NCBI GenBank assembly: GCA_028279205.1
Contig: JANQSR010000200.1
Span: 1-5,120 of the forward strand
DNA length: 5,120 nt
From: Simkania sp.
Lineage (GTDB): Bacteria > Chlamydiota > Chlamydiia > Chlamydiales > Simkaniaceae
Direction: 5' to 3'
Shown here: positions 1 to 5,120 of the stretch, in pieces
Position numbering within the stretch: the stretch's first letter is position 1
How the letters are laid out: every line of letters begins with the position of its first letter
Translations under genes and position numbers: made by a program
Notes under the pieces: generated by a model
The model's input: the letters and a program-made list of their open reading frames with translations, nothing else
The model's database searches: none
Told to the model about the DNA's origin: nothing

Positions 1-50
1 CTCATCCCTTTCAAGGGATCGAGAGGATGTCAAGCTTTGTGCAAATGAGC

Positions 51-80
51 TTGAAATTTAGAGGATTTTTAAGCGAAAAT
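51..80 (+). promoter_or_regulatory. candidate sigma70-type promoter for murJ
   Basis: TTGAAA at 51-56 matches the -35 consensus at five of six positions. GAAAAT at 75-80 matches the -10 consensus at four of six, with an 18-base spacer. Transcription would begin near 87, so the message would exclude the upstream ATG at 27 and lead to the ATG at 117 with a leader of about 30 bases. The -10 is weak and there is no other support, so this is a candidate only. Confidence 0.3.
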
Positions 81-101
81 TACCTCATTTTAACGGCAAT
101 T

Positions 102-105
102 AGGA
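102..105 (+). promoter_or_regulatory. ribosome binding site supporting the murJ start at 117
   Basis: AGGA lies 11 bases before the ATG at 117, slightly far but usable. The competing ATG at 27 also has a possible site (AAGGGA, 13-18, spacing 8), so the ribosome site alone does not settle the start. Alignment of the protein N-terminus with the MurJ family favours 117. Confidence 0.35.
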
Positions 106-116
106 ATGCCAAACGG

Positions 117-1655
117 ATGACACATCAGGTAGTTCCCTTCTTTGCTTCGAAGCTCAGACGCTTTGTTTCGGGGGTTCTTTTGAGCCGCGTCAGCGGCTTA
201 GGGCGTGATCTGGTGATGGCCTTTGCGTTTGGGGATCATCCGAGCGTTGCAGCCTTTATGATCGCTTTGCGCTTTTCCAATCTACTTCGCAGATTTTTTG
301 GTGAAGGCCCCTTGCAATCGGTATTTATTCCCCATTTTCAAGGTCTGTACGGAAAAGATCCCCATCAGGCATACGCCTTTTTTCGTAAAATAACCCTCCT
401 CGGAATCGTTATCATCACTGGGCTGATTGTTCTGTTCGAAGGGGGGTTATCCCTCTTTTCAAATCTTATGCCTCTCTCTTCGGAGGCTGAAAAGATGGTG
501 CAGATGGGTAAAACTCTGATCCCCTGTTTGCTTTTTGCCTCCCTTTATGGTCTCAATCTTTCGGTTTTAGAGTCTCATAATGCCTTTTTTCTACCCAATA
601 TGGCACCCTCCATCTCTAATCTGGTATGGATAGGAGGGGTTTTTTATCTGAAAAAACAGATCCCAGAAATCGCGATGGTCTCTCTTGCCAATTGGGTGCT
701 AGCTGGCTTTTTTCTCCAGTGGGCGTTCACTGTTCCCTTTGTGTGGCGCATTGTCAGAGGAAAGTTTCAGGATTGGATGCAACTAAGGATCGATCCAGAA
801 GTCAAAAGACTTGTCTACTCTTTCAGATGGGTCGCCTTGAGTGTTGCTATTGTGCAAATCAATGGGTGCTTGGACGCCGTTTTTGCACGTTTTTCTGATT
901 TGTGTGGCCCCGTTTACCTCTGGTATGCAGGGCGGTTTTACCAGCTGGCTTTGGCTTTCTTGGGGATCGGAACGGTTCGCGCCCTGCTGCCCCCCTTTTC
1001 CCGCAAGATCAAAGAGGGAGCCTTGGAAGAGGGAAGGGAAATTTTTGCATTCGGAATGCGCCTTATTTGGACCCTGATGCTCATCTGCACCTTTGCTTTT
1101 CTTGGCTTGAGTGATTGCTTGATCGATCTATTCTATAGGCGTGGGCAGTTCTCTTCCTATGCTGTAGGGCAAACAGCTCTCTTTTTAAAAGCTTACGGTC
1201 TGGGCCTTGTTCCCGCCGCCTTGGTGATGCTTCAGTCAACTTTTTTCTATGCAAAGGAAAGGCCGTCGATCCCAACGAAGGTTGCTCTGCTTTCGGTAGG
1301 AATGAACATTACTTTAAACAGCCTGTTTGTTTTTTTATTTAAATTAGGCCCCATGAGCGTTGTTCTAGCAAGTAGTCTCTCCTCTTGGGCTCACTTTTTT
1401 ATCTTAACCCGCCTCTTGATCCGTCAAGATTGGAAGTTCCAATACCCCTTCAAAGATCTACTCTCTCTCATAGCCGGGTGCTCTTTTGCCTTGATGGCGG
1501 TTTGGGTCACCTCTTTGACGCTGCCTTACCTCGGAGTTTTGGGGGATTTTCTGCTCCGCTGTTTGGTTTTCCTTTTCACCCTCTTTCTCTACGCCCATTT
1601 GCGTAAAAATCGGGATCTAAAAGAGGCTTTTAGGGCTCTTCTTGCAAAGGGGTGA
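117..1655 (+). CDS. murJ: lipid II flippase MurJ (MviN family)
   Basis: Polytopic inner-membrane protein of the MOP superfamily that flips the undecaprenyl-linked peptidoglycan precursor lipid II to the outer face of the membrane. From the ATG at 117 it has 512 residues, close to E. coli MurJ, with hydrophobic segments along its whole length consistent with 14 membrane helices. Numbering from this start, SRVSGLGRD (23-31) matches the family SRVLGFxRD. NLLRRFFGEGPLQSVFIP (55-72) matches NLLRRIFAEGAFSQAFVP, and GRFYQLALAFLGIGTVRALLPPFSR (272-296) matches the helix 8 region. The essential arginines of E. coli (R18, R24, R52, R270) correspond to R24, R30, R58 and R273. Conserved acidic positions D39 and D269 appear as Ala45 and Gly272. 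An in-frame ATG at 27 would add 30 non-family residues; the first membrane helix aligns best with a start at 117. The 3' end overlaps the convergent mnmA by 26 bases. The family call is secure; the start is less so. Confidence 0.93.
   Translation: MTHQVVPFFASKLRRFVSGVLLSRVSGLGRDLVMAFAFGDHPSVAAFMIALRFSNLLRRFFGEGPLQSVFIPHFQGLYGKDPHQAYAFFRKITLLGIVIITGLIVLFEGGLSLFSNLMPLSSEAEKMVQMGKTLIPCLLFASLYGLNLSVLESHNAFFLPNMAPSISNLVWIGGVFYLKKQIPEIAMVSLANWVLAGFFLQWAFTVPFVWRIVRGKFQDWMQLRIDPEVKRLVYSFRWVALSVAIVQINGCLDAVFARFSDLCGPVYLWYAGRFYQLALAFLGIGTVRALLPPFSRKIKEGALEEGREIFAFGMRLIWTLMLICTFAFLGLSDCLIDLFYRRGQFSSYAVGQTALFLKAYGLGLVPAALVMLQSTFFYAKERPSIPTKVALLSVGMNITLNSLFVFLFKLGPMSVVLASSLSSWAHFFILTRLLIRQDWKFQYPFKDLLSLIAGCSFALMAVWVTSLTLPYLGVLGDFLLRCLVFLFTLFLYAHLRKNRDLKEAFRALLAKG
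1617..1633. other. perfect inverted repeat at the murJ/mnmA overlap
   Basis: CTAAAAG (1617-1623), AGG loop, CTTTTAG (1627-1633) form a 7-bp perfect stem with a 3-base loop. It covers the mnmA stop codon (1630-1632) and lies just before the murJ stop. The stem is A+T-rich. On the plus strand no T-run follows. On the minus strand a T5 run begins only about 7-8 bases beyond the stem. It could be a weak bidirectional transcription end in the absence of any intergenic space, but it does not meet the usual form of an intrinsic terminator. Confidence 0.3.
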
Positions 1656-2712
1656 CCTCTCTTCCTGCCTCTGTGATCAGCGCGCCACCGAGACAGGTGT
1701 TTCCTTGATAAAATACGATCGACTGGTGCGGGGTGATCGCACGCATCGGTTTGGGGAATACCACGTGAACCTTCCCCCCTGCTACTGACTTGATGTTGCA
1801 GGGCTCATCTTGTTGGCGGTACCGAATCTTTGCTTTGCAAGGGTAGGGAAAATCAGGAGAAAAGTGATTAACCCAAGAAAGATCGGTTGCAAAAAGCTCA
1901 CGGGAGAAAAGGGCAGGGTGATCGTTTCCTTGGACAAGGGTGACAACATTCCGTTTGATCTCTTTCTTAGCGACGAACCAAGCAGGCCCATCCCCCCCGA
2001 TTCCAATCCCTTTCCGTTGACCTATGGTGTAATAACAGGCTCCCTCATGCGATCCCATCACCTCTCCTTCTAAGTTTTCAAAGTGACCTGGTTTTTGAGG
2101 AATATAATTTTGTAAAAAATTCTTGAAATTTCGCGGCCCTATAAAACAAATCCCAGTACTATCCCTTTTGTTAAAGACAGGCAAACCTGCTTCATAAGCC
2201 AATTTTCTCACATCAGTTTTTAATCTGTCACCCAGCGGAAATAGGACATTTTTTAAAATGTTTTCTTTTATCGTGTAAAGAAAATAGCTCTGATCTTTTG
2301 AATTATCGACCCCTTTTAAGAGCTTGCCTTCCTCTGATCGGCAATAATGACCCGTTGCCAGGGCATCCGCCCCCAAAGCGCGCGCTTTTTCGTAAAAAAC
2401 TTTGAATTTGATCTCCCGATTGCACAGAATGTCAGGGTTGGGGGTGTGACCAAGCCTAATCCCTTTGAGAAAATGGGTAAAAACCAAGTCCCAGTAATCT
2501 TGCGCTAGGTTGACCGCATAGTAGGGGATGTCGAGTATTTCACACACTCTGACCACATCTTCGTACTCCTTTTCAGAAAGACACCGACCATGCGTATCCT
2601 TTTCCTCCCAGTTGCGCATGAAAAGAGCAAAGAGGTCATGCCCCTCTCTTTTAAGCAAATAGGCGGCAACCGAAGAATCAACTCCACCTGATAGAGCAAC
2701 AGCAATTTTCAT
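1630..2712 (-). CDS. mnmA: tRNA-specific 2-thiouridylase MnmA
   Basis: ATP-dependent cytoplasmic enzyme that thiolates U34 at C2 in the anticodons of tRNA-Lys, tRNA-Glu and tRNA-Gln, receiving sulfur from a cysteine desulfurase system. The 360-residue length is normal for the family. The PP-loop ATP-binding motif SGGVDSS is at residues 8-14. The catalytic cysteine in NPDILCN is Cys97 and the second, persulfide-forming cysteine in DSTGICFIG is Cys189. Other family landmarks are ATGHY (119-123), SKDQSYFL (138-145), YTIGQRKG (228-235) and KIRYRQ (295-300) in the C-terminal beta-barrel. The sequence FMRNWEEKDT after the PP-loop is the type I recall from chlamydial and mitochondrial homologues. 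The ATG start puts SGGVDSS at the standard distance from the N-terminus. AGG (2718-2720) five bases upstream is a minimal ribosome site. It sits 45 bases downstream of the MFS gene, probably on the same transcript, with its own promoter possible. The 3' end overlaps murJ. Confidence 0.97.
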   Translation of the reverse strand: MKIAVALSGGVDSSVAAYLLKREGHDLFALFMRNWEEKDTHGRCLSEKEYEDVVRVCEILDIPYYAVNLAQDYWDLVFTHFLKGIRLGHTPNPDILCNREIKFKVFYEKARALGADALATGHYCRSEEGKLLKGVDNSKDQSYFLYTIKENILKNVLFPLGDRLKTDVRKLAYEAGLPVFNKRDSTGICFIGPRNFKNFLQNYIPQKPGHFENLEGEVMGSHEGACYYTIGQRKGIGIGGDGPAWFVAKKEIKRNVVTLVQGNDHPALFSRELFATDLSWVNHFSPDFPYPCKAKIRYRQQDEPCNIKSVAGGKVHVVFPKPMRAITPHQSIVFYQGNTCLGGALITEAGREVTPLQEEP

Positions 2713-2720
2713 AGCTGCCT

Positions 2721-2749
2721 ATTATAAGATCTTTTTGTTTAAGAGAAAA
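2721..2749 (-). promoter_or_regulatory. candidate mnmA promoter with near-leaderless start
   Basis: On the minus strand a perfect TATAAT -10 hexamer occupies 2721-2726. The -35 position at 17-base spacing reads TTTTCT (2744-2749), a poor match. Only eight bases separate the -10 from the mnmA ATG, so a transcript started at the usual distance would have zero to about two untranslated bases. It lies in the 45-base gap after the MFS gene, which holds no hairpin terminator, so read-through may be the main source of mnmA message. Confidence 0.4.
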
Positions 2750-2757
2750 GAGGGGGG

Positions 2758-4050
2758 TTAAGATTTATTATCTTTTTCCTTAATAAATAAAACAACAACT
2801 ATAGAGAAGATTATAGAAACAAAAAGGGGGATAAAAGCTGAGTGGTAATCTTCTAGATGGTACGATTTTAAACCAATTTTTCCCGTTTTACTCTGGTGCT
2901 TGAGAAGGTATCCGATCAAGGGTTGAAGAAGGGGAGCTCCAAAAATAATAGAAAACATATTAGTCACACCCATAGCGGTCCCTTTTTGCCTTTCTGACAC
3001 GTAACGATTTGCTATGTCAAAAGAGAGGATATAGGTGCTAGAACAAAATCCCAGGGTGAGCATCATGATAAACATCGCACTAAATGAGATGTGAGGGATG
3101 TAGAGCACGCACGAGAGCAGGAGGAGAGAGAGGATAGAACCAATGAGCATCAGAAGTTTGTGTTTCGGATACCGTATAGAGATCGAACCAATCGCTAGGT
3201 TTCCCAGACAGGCTCCTAAAAATAACGAAGAGGCTAAGTAGGCTGAGATATCGGTGCTTACTTGGTAGCGCAAGGAAAAGTAGGGGATGCTCCAAAGGGC
3301 TGCAAAGGCGGGAAAGAGGGCAAAGGATAACCCGCAGTAAAGACCGATGATCCAAATCTGCCCGATTTTGAGAACAGATTTTAGGTTTTCCTTGCTCTCG
3401 CTTAGGAGCACTTTGAAAGTTTTTCTTATTCGATCGCTCTTTTCGCTATCGGGGTAGTCATAAACAAAAAAAAGGGAGAGAAATGTCAAAGAGACCCCCA
3501 AGAAGGCGATGCTGATCATCGTTTGACGCCACCCTAACTTTACCACACTATAAGCGGCTCCGCTCTCTCCGATCACCCCCCCCGATAAGGCTAGAAACTC
3601 GGTAAGTGTTGCCAGCAAAGTAAAAAAAGCAGGGCGGAACCATCTCGAAGCGAGACAAAGAGCGCAAATGATTGCAGGGGATGCAAAGAGACCCATGAGC
3701 ATTCTCGATGTCTGACCTACCCAGAATGTATTTGAGCAGGCAAAGAGTCCAACGGCAAAAGAGCAGCTTAGGAAACTGATCTTAATGATCCGCCGCGGCC
3801 CCCAAAGATCGACTAGAATGCCTGCAGGGATCTGCATTACAATGTAGGTGTAAAAAAAACTCGATGTCAAGACCCCCACCTTCACAATATCGACTTTGTA
3901 CGTTTTGATCAGCTGGGGAATCATGACGCTGGGCGAGCCCTGTATCAAGAAGGTGTAAAGGGCAAAAAGAGCTCCAATCCCCCAAACACACCAGGGAAAG
4001 AGTTTAGATCGGTGGAGCCGATCACTTTTCTTTATGTCGCCTTTTTCCAT
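2758..4050 (-). CDS. MFS transporter, substrate unknown
   Basis: Twelve-helix major facilitator superfamily permease of the cytoplasmic membrane, 430 residues from the ATG at 4050. The helix 2-3 loop carries motif A as GILVDLWGPRR (77-87). A hydrophilic central loop at about 200-228 separates the two six-helix halves, and the second half has the weaker counterpart GSISIRYPKHK (288-298). Helix 5 carries LSGGVIGESGAA (155-166), and GTAMGVTNMF...QPLIGYLL (357-383) is a conserved late segment. The layout QGSPSVMIPQL...YTYIVMQIPAGILVD resembles MFS permeases abundant in Legionella and Coxiella (Pht-like amino acid or nucleoside importers). That subfamily idea is from memory and unproven. The frame stays open upstream to an ATG at 4182, but those 44 extra residues are Arg/Cys-rich, unlike a permease, and lie inside eamA. 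The start at 4050 has no clear ribosome site and overlaps the eamA end by 19 bases, pointing to translational coupling. Confidence 0.88.
   Translation of the reverse strand: MEKGDIKKSDRLHRSKLFPWCVWGIGALFALYTFLIQGSPSVMIPQLIKTYKVDIVKVGVLTSSFFYTYIVMQIPAGILVDLWGPRRIIKISFLSCSFAVGLFACSNTFWVGQTSRMLMGLFASPAIICALCLASRWFRPAFFTLLATLTEFLALSGGVIGESGAAYSVVKLGWRQTMISIAFLGVSLTFLSLFFVYDYPDSEKSDRIRKTFKVLLSESKENLKSVLKIGQIWIIGLYCGLSFALFPAFAALWSIPYFSLRYQVSTDISAYLASSLFLGACLGNLAIGSISIRYPKHKLLMLIGSILSLLLLSCVLYIPHISFSAMFIMMLTLGFCSSTYILSFDIANRYVSERQKGTAMGVTNMFSIIFGAPLLQPLIGYLLKHQSKTGKIGLKSYHLEDYHSAFIPLFVSIIFSIVVVLFIKEKDNKS
3576..3583 (-). repeat. G8 homopolymer inside the MFS gene
   Basis: Eight consecutive C on the plus strand, read as G8 in the MFS coding strand. 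It encodes the end of Ser156, Gly157, Gly158 and the start of Val159 in membrane helix 5. Gain or loss of one base would shift the frame and truncate the permease. It is the longest G/C run in the window; a G7 lies in mnmA (1992-1998) and there are several runs of six elsewhere. Confidence 0.9.
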
Positions 4051-4919
4051 ACGAGCAACTCTGTTCCAACCAAAAGTCCAGATAGAATGGCACCTCCTCC
4101 TACGTAGACATTCCAGCTGAGCCGCTCTCCCAAAAAAAGAGCCCCTATTAAGACGGCAATCAAGGGAAAAAGGAAGGTGCAAAAGGAAAGGTAGGAGGCA
4201 TTGGCGATCTCAATGATTCGGTAGTATAAGATAAAGGCAAGCGCCGATCCAATCGTTGCTAGAGCCATCACCGAGCCCAATGCTTTTAGAGAGGGAAAGG
4301 GGAGGTGATAGGGCTTTTCGACAAACAAACAGAGGGGAAGCGCAAGAAGAGCCGCCATGATCAGCTGCCATGTGGGAGCGATCAAGGGGGGCAAACCTTG
4401 TAAGTTTTTTTTTGCGTAAACCATGCCAGAGGCGTAAAAGAGCGAAGATAAGACCACCATGAGGGTGCTACCTATCTGGTAAAAATCTTGGTGAGATCCA
4501 GGGAGAAAAACAAAGGTCAGGCCAGCCAAACCGATCAAAATACCACACGATTTTTGCATGTTCAACGCGTCGTTTGGCAGGTAGAAATGGGAGAAGATTG
4601 TGGCAAAAAGGGGAACCGAACCGTTGATTAAACCAGCAAGTCCGCTTGAAATATACTTTTCACTGTAGGTAATTAAGGAAAAGGGAATAACGCAAGCTAT
4701 ACCCCCCATAACAAAAAAATGTTTTAAATGTTTCCGATAGCGCCAGAGAGAGTTTTTTTGCATTTTAACCAACAAGGAGAGAAGAAAAGCCGCAATAAAA
4801 ACTCTTAAGAAAACGATCGTAAAAGGGGGAAGCTCCTCAACACCTATCTTCATAAATAGGTAAGAGGGGCCAAAACAACAGGCCAAGGAGAAAAGGTAGA
4901 CCAGCTTCTTTACTTTCAA
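4032..4919 (-). CDS. EamA-family (DMT superfamily) transporter, substrate unknown
   Basis: Ten-helix drug/metabolite transporter of the inner membrane, 295 residues, built of two EamA repeats (about 5-138 and 150-290). The first repeat has the helix 2 arginine in VFLRVFIAAF (36-45) and GLAGLINGSVPLFATIFSHF (93-112). The second has the classic end GSALAFILYYRIIEIANASY then FPLIAVLIGALFLGERLS (251-268), with Glu265 in the conserved GE position. The matching position in the first repeat is PND instead. Members export amino acids or metabolites, and some intracellular bacteria use DMT proteins for nucleotide or S-adenosylmethionine uptake; nothing here fixes the substrate or direction. The start is TTG at 4919: AGGA (4925-4928) lies five bases upstream, a TAA stop closes the frame further upstream, no ATG intervenes, and the first internal ATG (codon 23) would remove helix 1. 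Its 3' end overlaps the MFS gene by 19 bases. Confidence 0.9.
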   Translation of the reverse strand: MKVKKLVYLFSLACCFGPSYLFMKIGVEELPPFTIVFLRVFIAAFLLSLLVKMQKNSLWRYRKHLKHFFVMGGIACVIPFSLITYSEKYISSGLAGLINGSVPLFATIFSHFYLPNDALNMQKSCGILIGLAGLTFVFLPGSHQDFYQIGSTLMVVLSSLFYASGMVYAKKNLQGLPPLIAPTWQLIMAALLALPLCLFVEKPYHLPFPSLKALGSVMALATIGSALAFILYYRIIEIANASYLSFCTFLFPLIAVLIGALFLGERLSWNVYVGGGAILSGLLVGTELLVWKKAT

Positions 4920-4924
4920 CGGAT

Positions 4925-4928
4925 TCCT
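4925..4928 (-). promoter_or_regulatory. ribosome binding site for the TTG start of the EamA gene
   Basis: AGGA on the minus strand, five bases before TTG (4917-4919). This is the best Shine-Dalgarno match of the minus-strand genes here and supports the non-ATG start. Confidence 0.6.
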
Positions 4929-4980
4929 GCTCGGGTTTTTGCTGAGATTTTACTTAACAGGATTTATTTTCTGCCATTGA

Positions 4981-5009
4981 ATTATCGAAAAAAAACTAGA
5001 TTCTTTTAA
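4981..5009 (-). promoter_or_regulatory. candidate promoter for the EamA-MFS-mnmA unit
   Basis: On the minus strand, TTAAAA (5004-5009, four of six matches to the -35 consensus), a 17-base spacer (4987-5003) containing a T8 tract, then GATAAT (4981-4986, five of six to the -10 consensus). Initiation would fall near 4974, giving a leader of about 55 bases before the TTG at 4919. The -35 lies within the last codons of the preceding partial gene. No operator-like repeat is evident around it. Confidence 0.45.
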
Positions 5010-5120
5010 ATCCCTTGCTTTCCACAAAATTAAGCAGCAAAACGTGGCGTGAGAGAGATTCAAGGCTACTCCGACTTTTGTAGAGATGAAAGATATTTGT
5101 GGCAATCTCCTCGACATACC
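4996..5120 (-). CDS. C-terminal fragment of an unidentified gene
   Basis: Reading the minus strand in from the right edge, codons from 5118 to the TAG at 4996-4998 give 40 residues with no stop, cut by the window edge. The peptide contains YVEEIATNIFHLYKSR, then SLSRHVLLLNFVESKGFKRI at its end. It has the alternating charged and hydrophobic residues of soluble alpha-helical protein. The other two minus frames give Cys-rich or irregular sequence. I do not recognise the family. It would lie 76 bases upstream of the EamA gene on the same strand. A T8 tract (4988-4995) follows the stop directly, but no hairpin precedes it, so a terminator is not supported. The evidence is only the open frame and its composition. 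Confidence 0.5.
   Translation of the reverse strand, partial: YVEEIATNIFHLYKSRSSLESLSRHVLLLNFVESKGFKRI

Noticed and set aside
4..19. Palindrome ATCCCTTTCAAGGGAT as part of a tRNA or a terminator
   Set aside because: The loop does not fit an anticodon or T arm, no acceptor stem can be completed, and no T-run follows.
626..1114. Three overlapping plus-strand open frames inside murJ
   Set aside because: They are out-of-frame shadows of the conserved membrane protein; their Cys/Trp-rich, low-complexity composition is typical of such shadows.
1810..2073. 87-codon plus-strand open frame opposite mnmA
   Set aside because: It lies wholly antisense to conserved mnmA codons, shows no recognisable domain and is explained as a shadow frame.
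4051..4182. N-terminal extension of the MFS protein up to the ATG at 4182
   Set aside because: The 44 residues (Arg-, Cys- and His-rich) are unlike a permease N-terminus and are fully embedded in the well-supported EamA gene; the ATG at 4050 gives a normal length.
4954..4977. Seven-codon reading frame (MAENKSC) in the leader of the EamA gene, as a possible regulatory leader peptide
   Set aside because: It has no ribosome site and no repeated regulatory codons, and no alternative hairpins are visible; a frame this short arises readily by chance.
4988..4995. T8 run after the partial gene as an intrinsic terminator
   Set aside because: No GC-rich hairpin immediately precedes it; the only nearby repeat (TTGCT/AGCAA) has a 5-bp stem, a long loop and lies too far upstream.

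Overview
The window looks like a dense, ordinary stretch of a bacterial chromosome with about 45% GC judged by eye. The two housekeeping proteins most resemble those of Chlamydiota. The MnmA N-terminal half (FMRNWEE, YEDVVRVC, DIPYYAV, NPDILCNREIKF, ATGHYCR) and the MurJ region DHPSVAAF...IPHF recall chlamydial sequences. The GC content would suit an environmental Chlamydiales lineage (for example Waddlia-like) better than a specific named species. This placement is inferred from remembered family sequences, not from a search.

Layout, left to right. A plus-strand murJ (lipid II flippase) fills about 117-1655, with a plausible promoter inside the first 80 bases. It meets mnmA (tRNA 2-thiouridylase, minus strand, 1630-2712) tail to tail with a 26-base overlap, leaving no intergenic space. 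Upstream of mnmA on the minus strand lie an MFS transporter (2758-4050) and a DMT/EamA transporter (4032-4919), which overlap by 19 bases. At the right edge, minus-strand codons 4996-5118 read as the C-terminal 40 residues of another gene.

The minus-strand genes eamA, MFS and mnmA probably form one transcription unit. A sigma70-type promoter lies just before eamA (4981-5009), the two transporters overlap, and no hairpin terminator is visible between the MFS gene and mnmA. A second promoter with a perfect TATAAT lies so close to the mnmA ATG that its transcript would have almost no leader. The transporters' substrates cannot be read from sequence. An import/export role in an intracellular lifestyle is plausible but inferred.

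I see no RNA gene, mobile element, CRISPR array or unknown defence-like system. The points worth a second look are the gene-boundary arrangements, start-codon choices, a G8 tract inside the MFS gene, and substitutions at two acidic positions in MurJ.
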